This document shows positions 41,784 to 51,768 of a DNA stretch of 64,000 nt, piece by piece. Every line of letters starts with the position of its first letter. Position 1 is the stretch's first letter. The notes beneath the pieces were generated by a model. It was given only the letters and a program-made list of their open reading frames with translations, had not been told where the DNA came from and did not search any database. The stretch comes from Kineosporia rhizophila (GTDB lineage Bacteria > Actinomycetota > Actinomycetes > Actinomycetales > Kineosporiaceae): the NCBI RefSeq assembly GCF_021277265.1, contig NZ_JAJSOH010000015.1:124001-188000 (forward strand), given 5' to 3'. Made by a program: the position numbers and the translations under genes.

Positions 41784-42461
41784 TCACCAGGGCAGCGGGC
41801 CGTTCTCGTCGACGAAGGTCCCGGTCGGGCCGTCAGCGCCCAGATTGGCCATGCGCACGACCACGCGGGCGCTCTCCCGCGGGTCGCGCCCACCTTCGAA
41901 GCCCTCGGTCATGTCGGTGGTGGTGAAGCCGGGCTCCACGGCGTTGAACCTGATGTCGGTCTGGAACTTGGCGTACTGCATGGTGAGCATGGTGGCGGCG
42001 GACTTCGAGGCGCCGTAGATCGCGATGTTGAGCGGGAAGTCCGGGCCGGTGGTCACGCCGAACGAACCGGCGGAGCTGGAGACGGTGACCACGTTCGGGT
42101 TGGGTGAGCGGCGCAGCAGGGGCAGCGCCGCCTCGGTGACCCGCACGATGCCGACCGCGTTCACGTCGAAGGTGCGCAGCGCGGAAGGACCGTCGAACGG
42201 CCCGAACTCCTGCACCCCCGCGTTGTTCACCAGGACGTCGAGCCGGCCCTCGGCCGCCTCGACGGTCTTGAACGCGGCGGCCACCGAGGCGTCGTCGGTG
42301 ACGTCGATCGCCACGAAGTAGGCGCCGATCGAGTCGGCGGCGGCCTGACCGCGTTCGGCGTCCCGGGCGCCCAGGTAGACCGTGTGGTCGAGCTCGGTCA
42401 GCTGCTTGGCGGTCTCGAAGCCGATGCCCTTGTTGGCGCCGGTGATCAGGGTGATGGTCAT
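41784..42461 (-). CDS. Short-chain dehydrogenase/reductase
   Basis: 225 residues, classical SDR: NAD(P) motif TGANKGIG, NNAG, catalytic Ser in SSSAGSFG and YGASK. The reading LGARDAERG after the second strand suggests NADP preference. ATG 42461 has GGAGG 7 bases upstream. It is divergent from the MmyB-like regulator at 42603, a very common pair in actinomycetes in which the regulator controls the SDR. Substrate unknown. Confidence 0.92.
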   Translation of the reverse strand: MTITLITGANKGIGFETAKQLTELDHTVYLGARDAERGQAAADSIGAYFVAIDVTDDASVAAAFKTVEAAEGRLDVLVNNAGVQEFGPFDGPSALRTFDVNAVGIVRVTEAALPLLRRSPNPNVVTVSSSAGSFGVTTGPDFPLNIAIYGASKSAATMLTMQYAKFQTDIRFNAVEPGFTTTDMTEGFEGGRDPRESARVVVRMANLGADGPTGTFVDENGPLPW

Positions 42462-42602
42462 ACGTTTCCTCCGTGTCCAAGGGCCCCGGTGGGGGCCGAT
42501 GGGAAACGTACGAACCGGCCGGGGAGGCCAGCCAGGATCCTGCGGAGCCGGGGGCCTGGCAGGACCCCGGCTACCGGGCCCGGGCCGTCTTATGGTGGCC
42601 AG

Positions 42603-43457
42603 GTGAGTGAGACGACGAGTGGCCTCGGTGCCTTCCTGCGCGCCCGGCGTGAGCTGGTGACGCCGCAGCAGGCCGGGATCCCGGCCGTCGGGGTGCGGCG
42701 CACGCCCGGCCTGCGGCGCGAGGAGGTCGCGATGCTGGCCGGCATCAGCGCCGACTACTACCTGCGGCTGGAACGCGGGCGCGATCGCCGTCCCTCGGTG
42801 CAGGTGCTGGAGTCGATCGCCCGGGTGCTGCAGCTGAACGACGAGCACCTGGCCCATCTGCTCTCCCTGGCCGCCGAAGGCCCCCGGCAGCGTCGTCGTC
42901 GCCCGCGCAAGGAGGTCGTGCCGCCCGGCGCGCTGCGCCTGCTGGACTCGCTGGTGCAACCGGCCTTCATCGAGGGCCGCTACCTCGACGTGCTGGCCTC
43001 CAACCGGCTGGCCCGGGCGCTGTCACCAGGACTGCAGGTCGGGCGCAACCAGCTGCGAGACCTTTTCCTCGACCCGGCCGAGCAGGCGTACTACCCCTCC
43101 TGGGAGGCCATGGCCGAGTGCTACGTGGCCGGCTTCCGCAAGGCGGTGGGCAACGACGTCGACGATCCCCGGTTCATCGAGCTGACCGGCGAACTGTCGC
43201 TGGCCAGCCCGCTGTTCGGCCGGCTGTGGGCCCGGCACGAGGTGCGCGAGCAGACCGAGACCCTGCTGACGGTGAACCACCCGCAGGTCGGGCGGATCCG
43301 GCTGAACCGGGAACGGCTGAGCATCGACGGCTCCGAGGGGCTGCGGATGGTCGTGTACTACCCCGATCCCGCCTCGGGCGACGCCGACCGGCTCGCCCTT
43401 CTGGCCTCCGCGGACCTGCCCGTGACCAAGGCGACCTCGGCGCCATCGGCGCGTTGA
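42603..43457 (+). CDS. XRE-family regulator, MmyB-like
   Basis: 284 residues from GTG 42603. The N-terminal helix-turn-helix RREEVAMLAGISADYYLRLE followed by RGRDRRPSVQVLESIARVL is the typical MmyB-like form. The C-terminal part (about 105-275) is the MLTR ligand-binding domain, with DLFLDPAEQAYYPSWE and a final strand HPQVGRIRLNRERLSI; relatives bind fatty-acid-like ligands. The frame remains open upstream, but that would run into the divergent SDR gene. Confidence 0.9.
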   Translation: MSETTSGLGAFLRARRELVTPQQAGIPAVGVRRTPGLRREEVAMLAGISADYYLRLERGRDRRPSVQVLESIARVLQLNDEHLAHLLSLAAEGPRQRRRRPRKEVVPPGALRLLDSLVQPAFIEGRYLDVLASNRLARALSPGLQVGRNQLRDLFLDPAEQAYYPSWEAMAECYVAGFRKAVGNDVDDPRFIELTGELSLASPLFGRLWARHEVREQTETLLTVNHPQVGRIRLNRERLSIDGSEGLRMVVYYPDPASGDADRLALLASADLPVTKATSAPSAR

Positions 43458-43529
43458 ATCGTCCTTAATTCGTAGTTCTGGCCCTCGCAGTGCTAGGAAT
43501 TCCCATCCAATTGCTGGGGTGGGGGAGTA

Positions 43530-44474
43530 ATGAAGCGTCGGATCGGGCTGGGCCTCGGGGCCGTGGTGGTGGTGCTCGCCCTGCTGGTCGGGCTGCTGTA
43601 CGTCTGGCCGCTCGGCAGCGACCGGTTACGCAATGCCGAGCCGGACGTGCTGTCGTTCGAACTGGCCGCCAAGGCCGGAAACGTCGCGGTGGAAGAAGAT
43701 ACGGCGAATCCCCAGGTGCGCAGCGAGTGCCGCAGCATGCTGCGGGTGCACCCGCGCAAGACCGCGCGGGCGGTGCTCATGCTGCACGGCTACACCAGCT
43801 GCCCGAAGGACTACGCGGAACTGGCCGACGTCTTCTACGAGCGCGGGTACAACGTCTACGTGCCGCGCGAGCCGCACCACGGGCTGCAGGACGTGACCGA
43901 GGCCAGCCAGGTCGCTTCCGACGGGCTGGCCGACTACGCGGACGAGGCGCTGAACGTGGCGGCCGGCCTGGGCGAGGAGACCGGCGTGATCGGCCTGTCC
44001 GGCGGCGGGGTCCTGGCCACCTGGCTGGCCGAGTACCGCTCCGACGCGGTCAGCCGGCTGCTGGTGCTCTCGCCGTTCTACCAGCCCGCGGCCTCGCAGG
44101 CCCCGCCGTTCGTGGTGCGGCCCCTGATCGTTCTCTACGGCAACCGGGTGCTGCCCGACCGCACCGTCGGCGACCTGAACTTCACCCTCAGCGGCCTGGC
44201 CCAGTACCTGCGGGTGCGGCGCAACTACCGCGACGACCCGGTCAACGACCGGCTTCAGCACGTCGCGGTGGCGGTCTCGCACGCCGACCCCTACATCGAC
44301 CTGGACGTGGCCACCGACATCCCGACCGGGATCGCCGAGGCCAACGACCTGAAGGTGGCCACCCACGAGTTCCCGGAGCAGGAGGCCCTGCCGCACAACA
44401 TCGTGCGCCCGGACTACCTGGGGGAGCGGGCGGACGAGGTGAACGAGCTGTACGTGGAGCTCTACGAAGGCTGA
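43530..44474 (+). CDS. Membrane-anchored alpha/beta hydrolase
   Basis: 314 residues. One N-terminal membrane helix (GLGAVVVVLALLVGLLYVW) is followed by an outward-facing hydrolase domain: VLMLHGYTSCPKDY (oxyanion loop), nucleophile elbow GLSGGG and the late His in ALPHNIVRPDYLG. GGGGGAG lies 3-4 bases before the ATG. It looks like a carboxylesterase or monoacylglycerol-lipase-like enzyme. It precedes the acyl-CoA ligase by under 100 bases but has a separate operator-type promoter between, so they are probably separate units. Confidence 0.85.
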   Translation: MKRRIGLGLGAVVVVLALLVGLLYVWPLGSDRLRNAEPDVLSFELAAKAGNVAVEEDTANPQVRSECRSMLRVHPRKTARAVLMLHGYTSCPKDYAELADVFYERGYNVYVPREPHHGLQDVTEASQVASDGLADYADEALNVAAGLGEETGVIGLSGGGVLATWLAEYRSDAVSRLLVLSPFYQPAASQAPPFVVRPLIVLYGNRVLPDRTVGDLNFTLSGLAQYLRVRRNYRDDPVNDRLQHVAVAVSHADPYIDLDVATDIPTGIAEANDLKVATHEFPEQEALPHNIVRPDYLGERADEVNELYVELYEG

Positions 44475-44522
44475 ACAGCTGGGCAGACGGTCCCGATGGC
44501 GCACGGGAACTCAGGACCCCGT

Positions 44523-44542
44523 AACCTACGTTGGCGTAGGTT
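44523..44542. promoter_or_regulatory. 20-bp palindromic operator before the acyl-CoA ligase
   Basis: AACCTACGTTGGCGTAGGTT has two perfect 8-bp arms around TTGG. It ends 25 bases before the GTG start of the ligase. The TACGnnnnCGTA core resembles operators of TetR-type fatty-acid regulators in actinobacteria, but no such regulator is encoded next to it, so the factor would act in trans. Confidence 0.7.
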
Positions 44543-44567
44543 CACCCCCCTTCACGAAGGAGTTCGC

Positions 44568-46250
44568 GTGCCCGACCCGTCGATCTGGGCAGGTTCCTAC
44601 GGACCAGGAGTCCCGCTCCACCTCGAGTACGGCGACGAGACCCTGGTCGACCAGCTCGAGAACACGATCGGGCGCTTCGGCGACCGCCCGGCCCTGGAGT
44701 TCCTCGGGCGTTCCACCAGCTACACCGAGTTCGGCGACCAGGTGGCCCGGGCCGCCGAGGGCCTGCGTGGGCTCGGGGTGCGCGCGGGCGACCACGTGGC
44801 CCTGCTGATGCCTACCTGCCCGCAGCACCTGGTGGCCTTCCACGCCGTGCTGCGCCTCGGCGCCACCGCGGTCGAGCACAACCCGCTATACACCACCGGC
44901 GAGCTGAAGAAGCCGTTCGCCGACCACCAGGCGAAGGTGGCCCTGGTCTGGGACAAGGCGGTGAAGACGATCGCGCCGATCCTGCGCGACCCGCAGATGG
45001 CCCTGCAGACCGTGGTCACCCTGGACATGACCCAGGACCTGCCGCTGGCCAAGCGGCTGGCGCTGCGCCTGCCGGTGGCCAAGGCCCGTGCCACCCGCGA
45101 GGAGATGACCGCCGCGGCCCCCGGGTTCCCGAAGTTCGCCGACCTGGTCAAGGCTGCCCCGCTGGACCCGGCCCATCCCCGGCCGGGCGCCGACGACGTG
45201 GCCCTGCTGCTGTACACCTCGGGCACCAGCGGCACCCCCAAGGGCGTCCCGCTGCTGCACCGCAACGTGGTCGCCAACTGCGCCCAGGGTGTGGCGTGGG
45301 TACCGGAGCTCAAGTACGGCCAGGAGCGATGGCTGTCGTCGCTGCCGATGTTCCACGCCTACGGCCTGACGGTGGGCCTGCTGTGCGGTATCCGGGCCGG
45401 CGCCGAGCTGGTGCTGCTGCCCAAGCCCGACACCGCGCTGATGGTCGACGCGCTCAAGCGCCGTGAGCCCACCTTCGTGCCCGGGGTGCCGCCGATCTAC
45501 CGGCGCATCCTGGAAGAGGCCAAGCGGCGCGGAGTCTCGATGCAGAGCATGCGCTTCTCCATCTCGGGAGCCATGGCGCTGCCGGCCGAGCTGGTCCAGG
45601 AGTGGCAGAGCGCCACCGGCGGCTCGCTGGTCGAGGGCTACGGCCTGACCGAGACCGCCCCCCTGGTGATCGGCAACCCGATGAACCAGCCCCGTCCCGG
45701 CTCGATCGGTGTCCCCGTGCCGGACACGCTGGTGCGCATCGTCGACCCGGAGAACCCGGGCCAGGAAGTGCCTCTGGGCGAGCGCGGTGAGCTGGTGGTC
45801 AAGGGCCCGCAGGTGTTCGGCGGTTACCGCGACCGGCCCGAGGAGACCGCCGAGGTGCTCGACGCCGACGGCTGGTTCCGCACCGGCGACATCGTGACCA
45901 TGGCCGAGGACGGGTACATCTCGGTGGTCGACCGGATCAAGGAGGTGGTGATCGTCGGCGGCTTCAACGTCTACCCCAGCGAGGTGGAGGAGGTCCTGCG
46001 CTCCCACCCCAGCGTGCAGGAGGCGGCCGTGGTGGGCGTGCCCGACGAGGACGGGCACGACGAGGTGGTGGCCGCGGTGGTGGCCGCCGAGGCCCAGTCG
46101 ATCGACCAGGACGCCCTGGGGGCCTTCCTGCGTGAGGAGCTGACCCGCTACAAGGTCCCGCGCCGGTTCGTGCCGGTGGAGAAGCTGCCGGTCAACCCGA
46201 TGGGCAAGGTGCTGCGCCGCGAGGTCGCCGATCTGGTGAAGAAAAGCTAG
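44568..46250 (+). CDS. Long-chain fatty-acid-CoA ligase
   Basis: 560 residues of the ANL superfamily, making acyl-CoA from a fatty acid, ATP and CoA. AMP-binding core LLYTSGTSGTPKGVP, GYGLTETAP, hinge DRIKEVVIVGGFNVYP and C-terminal catalytic Lys in NPMGKVLRRE are all present. GTG 44568 is chosen because AAGGAG lies 6 bases upstream; in-frame ATG 44496 has no site and would put the 20-bp operator in the gene. It is followed by the DUF3445 gene after 21 bases. Confidence 0.93.
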   Translation: MPDPSIWAGSYGPGVPLHLEYGDETLVDQLENTIGRFGDRPALEFLGRSTSYTEFGDQVARAAEGLRGLGVRAGDHVALLMPTCPQHLVAFHAVLRLGATAVEHNPLYTTGELKKPFADHQAKVALVWDKAVKTIAPILRDPQMALQTVVTLDMTQDLPLAKRLALRLPVAKARATREEMTAAAPGFPKFADLVKAAPLDPAHPRPGADDVALLLYTSGTSGTPKGVPLLHRNVVANCAQGVAWVPELKYGQERWLSSLPMFHAYGLTVGLLCGIRAGAELVLLPKPDTALMVDALKRREPTFVPGVPPIYRRILEEAKRRGVSMQSMRFSISGAMALPAELVQEWQSATGGSLVEGYGLTETAPLVIGNPMNQPRPGSIGVPVPDTLVRIVDPENPGQEVPLGERGELVVKGPQVFGGYRDRPEETAEVLDADGWFRTGDIVTMAEDGYISVVDRIKEVVIVGGFNVYPSEVEEVLRSHPSVQEAAVVGVPDEDGHDEVVAAVVAAEAQSIDQDALGAFLREELTRYKVPRRFVPVEKLPVNPMGKVLRREVADLVKKS

Positions 46251-46271
46251 GCGTTCACGCACACTGGAGCG

Positions 46272-47177
46272 ATGAGGACCTCGCCCGAAGAGCTCGAGGC
46301 GGCGCTCCCGGCCGAGGCGCTGCGGGCGGACGACGCGTGGTGGCCGAAACCGGCCCCACGCCCGTTCCGGCACGTGGTCGGCGCGCGCACCCTGCCCCCG
46401 CAGCAGTGGCTGCGCCCTCGGCCGCTGGATGCGCCGTTGGTGCGCTGGCGCCGGGCGCTGCTCGATGCCGAGGGCGAGCGGGCGTTCGCAGCGTTGCCGG
46501 GCACCGAGGTCGCCGGGCAGGTGCTGCTCGACCTGCTGCGCCCGATGCTGGGTGAGGAACCGGATCCGCCCTCGCCGTCGGGGCATCCGCTCGACGTGGC
46601 CGGGCGGCTGGTGGCCGAGGACCTGTGCCTGGTGGACATCGGCGACGGCCGCCCCCGGCTGGTGGGCGCCAGCCTGGCCATGCCGAACCGCTGGCTGCTG
46701 GCCGAGAAGCTGGGCCAGGACATGGTCGGGATCCACGTGCCGGTGCCCGGTTACGCCGACCAGCTCTCGGCCGCGGTGGACAAGTTCCTCACCTCGCTGC
46801 GGGAGAACCGGATCATGACCCGGGCCAACTGGGCGATCACCGACGACCCGCGCCTGTACCAGCCGGCCGCCGATTCCCGCGCCCGGCAGGGGATCCGGGT
46901 GCGCACCGCGCAGGAAGCGGCCGAGGCCCTGCACGTTCGGGTGGAGTACCAGACCCTTCGCCTGCTTCCGGCGCCGGCTCGCAACAGCGTGCTGTTCACC
47001 ATTCGCACCGCGCACGAACCGCTCTCGGCGCTCGCCGACCGTCCGGCGGTGGCCGCCGACCTGGCCTCCACGATCGAGGTCATGCCCGCGGCCGACCTGG
47101 AGTACAAGGGTGTGCTGCCCTATCGCGAGCCGGTTCTGGCCTTGTTGCAGCAGTTTTCGAACAATGGACGGGTGTAG
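46272..47177 (+). CDS. DUF3445 protein, heme-dependent oxidative N-demethylase-like
   Basis: 301 residues. Family marks by eye: RPFRHVVGARTLPPQQWL, VAEDLCLVDIG, MPNRWLLAEKLGQDMVGIH, VPGYADQ, MTRANWAI, VEYQTLRLLPA, VLFTIRT and LEYKGVLPY. This order matches DUF3445/HDOD, whose characterised member is a heme- and FMN-linked dimethylamine N-demethylase subunit. The other HDOD subunits are not here, so it may do a different job. It follows the acyl-CoA ligase closely and converges with the luciferase-like gene. Confidence 0.8.
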   Translation: MRTSPEELEAALPAEALRADDAWWPKPAPRPFRHVVGARTLPPQQWLRPRPLDAPLVRWRRALLDAEGERAFAALPGTEVAGQVLLDLLRPMLGEEPDPPSPSGHPLDVAGRLVAEDLCLVDIGDGRPRLVGASLAMPNRWLLAEKLGQDMVGIHVPVPGYADQLSAAVDKFLTSLRENRIMTRANWAITDDPRLYQPAADSRARQGIRVRTAQEAAEALHVRVEYQTLRLLPAPARNSVLFTIRTAHEPLSALADRPAVAADLASTIEVMPAADLEYKGVLPYREPVLALLQQFSNNGRV

Positions 47178-47204
47178 CGCACCGATCGCTCGGGGGAGGC
47201 CGCG

Positions 47205-48137
47205 CTACAGTCCGGCCGCGCGCACGGCGGAGTGGAACGCGGCGGCCCAGTCCAGCAGCTCGGCCCGGTCACGGGCAGCGCTGGACGAGGCCAGGAAGAC
47301 GTGGTCCACCCCGGCCTCGGCCAGTGCGGCCACGTCCTCGGTGAGCTGCTCGAAGTCGCCTGCGTAGGCGGCCCGCCCGGCGGTGGTGACCCGCTCGAAG
47401 TCGCGCTTGATCACCTGGGTGATGCAGCCGATCTCGCCCGGGTCGCGCCCGTGGTCGGCGGCCGTCTGCCGTAGCTGGGCGAGCTGGGTGCCGATCTGTG
47501 CGGGCGTGAGGTTGGTCGGGAGCCAGCCGTCGGCGCGCCGGGCGATCCGGTCCAGCGCCCTGCCCCGGCCGCCACCCAGCACCACCGGGATCCGGCGGGC
47601 GGGCTTGGGCCCGACGGTGGCCGGCGTGATCTCGTAGCGCTCGTTGTGGAACTTGACCGGGTCCGGGCCCCACACCGCCTCGGCCACGTCGAGGAACTCG
47701 TCGAGGGCGGCGCCCCGCTCGGCGAACGGCCGCGGCGCGGTGGCCTGGTACTCGTCGATCGACCAGCCGGTGCCTAGCCCGGCGATCAGCCGGCCGCCGA
47801 TGATCTCGTCGACGCTGGCCAGGGTCTTGGCCAGGCGCACGGGCAGGTGCAGGGGAGCCACGAGCACATTGGTGCCGAGCTCGATGCGCGAGGTCACGGC
47901 CCCGGCGGTGGTCAGCACGGTCAGCGGCTCGGGGGCGTCGCGGTAGTAGTCCGGCCAGGGCACGTCCGGCATCTGGAACAGCCCGTGGGCCCCGCTCTGG
48001 TCTTCGGGCACCAGCAGACGCTCGAACGCCCAGGCGCTGTCCAGCCCGATCTCCTCGTAGCCCCGGGCCACCGCGGCGACGTCGGTGCGCAGGTCGTACC
48101 AGTGCAACTGCGGAAGGCTCATCCCGAGCTTGATCAC
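47205..48137 (-). CDS. Luciferase-like (LLM) F420-dependent oxidoreductase
   Basis: 310 residues with the TIM-barrel marks of the bacterial luciferase superfamily: IKLGMSLPQLHWYDL, IELGTNVLVAPLHLPVRLAKTL, LIAGLGTGW and PVVLGGGRGRALDRIARRADGW. In actinomycetes these mostly use F420 rather than FMN. No F420-linked partner is adjacent and the substrate is unknown. It is convergent with the DUF3445 gene and lies downstream of the CBS gene on the opposite strand from it only in role, not direction: both read leftward. Confidence 0.88.
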   Translation of the reverse strand: MIKLGMSLPQLHWYDLRTDVAAVARGYEEIGLDSAWAFERLLVPEDQSGAHGLFQMPDVPWPDYYRDAPEPLTVLTTAGAVTSRIELGTNVLVAPLHLPVRLAKTLASVDEIIGGRLIAGLGTGWSIDEYQATAPRPFAERGAALDEFLDVAEAVWGPDPVKFHNERYEITPATVGPKPARRIPVVLGGGRGRALDRIARRADGWLPTNLTPAQIGTQLAQLRQTAADHGRDPGEIGCITQVIKRDFERVTTAGRAAYAGDFEQLTEDVAALAEAGVDHVFLASSSAARDRAELLDWAAAFHSAVRAAGL

Positions 48138-48173
48138 CAGCGGCCCCTCCTGACCGGGGACGGAAGCCGCAGG

Positions 48174-48668
48174 CTATCCGGAATGTCCGGAATTCTGAAC
48201 GGTGGCCGGAGCACAGGGTCGTTCGCCCCGCTCCGCAGCCCGGGAGGCGACGTCCCGGTCCGAACAGAACCCCGTGAGCCGGCGCTTCAGACACAGAAGC
48301 CCGACCAGTCGTCCATCGGTATCGACCACTGCCCGCCGCCGCTGCCCAGCCGCCACCAGCACCTGCCGCGCCTCCTCGGCCGAGAGGGAAGCGCTGAGCG
48401 TGCGCTCCTGCAGGCTGGCGTGGGCCAGTGCGGCGCCGGCGGCGGCGTCTGCGAGATCGTCGCGCACCAGGGTGCCGGCCAGTCGCTCGTCCGCCTCCAC
48501 CAGCAGCAGCATGTGCACGTGGTCGTCGTCGAAGGCGGCCCTGGCTTGGGCGACGGTGGCCCCGGCAGGCAGGGTCTTGGGCCGCTGCAGCAGCACATCG
48601 GCCACCAGCAGACCGACGAGTTCGCCGGGCGCTCGGGTACTGCCGGTACTGCCGGTACCGCCCGCCAT
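48174..48668 (-). CDS. CBS-domain pair protein
   Basis: 164 residues. After a Gly/Thr/Ser-rich start, two CBS units can be seen: VGLLVADVLLQRPKTLPAGATVAQARAAF in pieces up to DDHVHMLLLVEADERLAGTLV, and SLSAEEARQVLVAAGQ then RRAVVDTDGRLVGLLCLKR. CBS pairs bind adenosyl ligands and regulate attached or partner proteins; this one stands alone. ATG 48668 has GGAAG 4-5 bases upstream. The C-terminus has a short Arg/Cys-containing tail (FCSDRDVASRAAERGERPC). Confidence 0.8.
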   Translation of the reverse strand: MAGGTGSTGSTRAPGELVGLLVADVLLQRPKTLPAGATVAQARAAFDDDHVHMLLLVEADERLAGTLVRDDLADAAAGAALAHASLQERTLSASLSAEEARQVLVAAGQRRRAVVDTDGRLVGLLCLKRRLTGFCSDRDVASRAAERGERPCAPATVQNSGHSG

Positions 48669-48694
48669 CGCTTCCACATCCTTCACAGACCGGT

Positions 48695-48724
48695 GTGCCC
48701 TCCCAGCATGACCTGAGAGGGCAC
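48695..48724. terminator. Hairpin after the GH16 gene
   Basis: An 8-bp stem (GTGCCCTC with GAGGGCAC) and a 14-base loop lie 30 bases past the GH16 stop, in the short gap before the CBS gene. It would end leftward transcription from the glucanase. Confidence 0.55.
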
Positions 48725-48753
48725 TTCCCGTCCTGGCGGGGGTCGGTTGTGCG

Positions 48754-50103
48754 TCAGTTGCGGAAGGTGAAACTGTCCAGATCCACGAAGTCCGAGGGCT
48801 GACCCGACTTGAAGGTGAGGTAGACGTCGTGGTTGCCGGTGACCCCGGACAGGGCTCCGGGCACGTCCCGGTAACTCGTCCAGCCACCGGTGTTGCCGAC
48901 CGCGATGGTGGAGACCGGGGCTGCGGTGGCACTGTCCAGTCTGACCTCGATCAGCCCGCTCACCCCGCTCGCGGCTCCCGAGGCGACCCGGGCCACGAAC
49001 GTGCGGGCCGGGTTGGTGCCGAAGCGGACGCCCTTGTACACGGCCTGGTCGCCGTTGGAGATGTAGCCGAGCTTCACCCCGTCGACCACCTGAGTGCCGG
49101 ACTGGCTGTCGAAGCTCTCGGCCTGGATGGTGCCGTAGGCGTCGCGGCTACCGCCGGTGGGCGGTGGGGTGGTGGGTGGCGGGGTGGTGCCGCCGTTCTT
49201 CTGCGAGACGGTGACGTAGTCGACGATCATCGGGACGCCGGAAGCGGTCTGCGCGGTCGGGGGACCGGGCCAGCTGCCGCCGACCGCCACGTTGAGGATC
49301 AGGAAGAAACCGTGGTGGGTGGCGTTGTTCCAGGTCGTCGCGTCCATCTGATTGGCGTTGACGGAGAAGAACTGCTGGCCGTCGACGTACCAGCGCAACT
49401 GTTCCGGTGAGGTGCTGCGGTCGAGTTCCACGGCGTAGGTGTGGAATCCGGCCTGGGGTGAGGGGTTCAGGTTGGCCCGGCTGCCGCTGAGGCCGCTGAA
49501 CTCGTTGCACGGGCCGCCGGGGGCGACGCCGCAGTGCAGGGTGCCGTAGACGGTGTTCTGGCCGTTCACGTTCTCCAGCACGTCGATCTCGCCGACGCCG
49601 GGCCAGTTGGTGTAGTTGCCGCGGAAGGCCTCACCCAGCGACCAGAACGCCGGCCAGATGCCCTGCGCCGCAGCGCCGGTGACGTTCGGCAGCTGGATGC
49701 GGCTCTCGAACCGCACCACACCGCCGGCCGGGGCCGCGAAATTGGTGCGCTGCGTCTCGATCCGGGCCGACGTCCAGTTGCCGGCCGAGTCCCGCCGGGG
49801 CGTGATCCGCAGATTGCCGCTGCCGTCCAGACTCACGTTCTGGGTGCTGTTGGTGTGGTAGGCGATCTCGCCGGTGCCCCAGTTGGCGGCGCCGCCGGGG
49901 TAGTTGTGGCCGATGTCGAAGATCCAGTTGGCCGAGGAGGGAAGGGTGTTCGCCGAGCCGTTGAAGTCGTCGCTCCAGACCGTGGTGAAACCGGCCGGCG
50001 GCGAAGGAACGGCAGCGGTGGCCATGGATGCCCCCAGTCCCAGCGACGATGCGATCAGGACCGAGCTTACGGCTGTGGCGAGGAGGTTTCTACGTTTGGG
50101 CAT
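48754..50103 (-). CDS. Secreted GH16 beta-glucanase with CBM6-type module
   Basis: 449 residues. A signal peptide (to about ATAAVPSPP) is followed by a GH16 catalytic domain (35-300) with the active-site motif GEIDVLENV (nucleophile and acid/base Glu). A Thr/Pro linker (GGTTPPPTTPPPTGG) leads to a beta-sandwich of the CBM6/35 kind (about 320-449, YGTIQAESFDSQSGTQVV ... SDFVDLDSFTFRN). The motif spacing suits laminarinase (beta-1,3-glucanase) activity on fungal or algal glucan. It follows the chitinase in the same direction, and the pair could act together on fungal walls. A hairpin between them implies separate transcripts. Confidence 0.92.
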   Translation of the reverse strand: MPKRRNLLATAVSSVLIASSLGLGASMATAAVPSPPAGFTTVWSDDFNGSANTLPSSANWIFDIGHNYPGGAANWGTGEIAYHTNSTQNVSLDGSGNLRITPRRDSAGNWTSARIETQRTNFAAPAGGVVRFESRIQLPNVTGAAAQGIWPAFWSLGEAFRGNYTNWPGVGEIDVLENVNGQNTVYGTLHCGVAPGGPCNEFSGLSGSRANLNPSPQAGFHTYAVELDRSTSPEQLRWYVDGQQFFSVNANQMDATTWNNATHHGFFLILNVAVGGSWPGPPTAQTASGVPMIVDYVTVSQKNGGTTPPPTTPPPTGGSRDAYGTIQAESFDSQSGTQVVDGVKLGYISNGDQAVYKGVRFGTNPARTFVARVASGAASGVSGLIEVRLDSATAAPVSTIAVGNTGGWTSYRDVPGALSGVTGNHDVYLTFKSGQPSDFVDLDSFTFRN

Positions 50104-50138
50104 GGTGATCCTCTACGTCGAGTTTCACGATGGTGAAA

Positions 50139-50174
50139 GGGCGCCCGGCCGGCCCCCCGCCGGACCGGGCGCCC
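50139..50174. terminator. Hairpin between chitinase and glucanase
   Basis: A 10-bp perfect stem (GGGCGCCCGG with CCGGGCGCCC) and 16-base loop lie just past the chitinase stop at 50181, on the path of leftward transcription into the glucanase gene. Confidence 0.7.
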
Positions 50175-50180
50175 GCCGGA

Positions 50181-51629
<1,449 letters not shown>

Positions 51630-51768
51630 GAGTTTCCCTTCAGGGCGGGAGACATGATTAGTGAGGAGGGTTTACATATTGCTCCCACAAGGTTACAAGC
51701 CGTCTTCACAAAAAGGGAAGTAGGCAGATTGTTGCGATCTGTTGACGGCGCCCTGGGATGCTGGCTGC

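Noticed and set aside
43476..43500. CIRCE-like half-sites (CCCTCGCAGTGCTAG) before the membrane-anchored hydrolase.
   Set aside because: The 9-base spacer and left arm of a real CIRCE element are missing.
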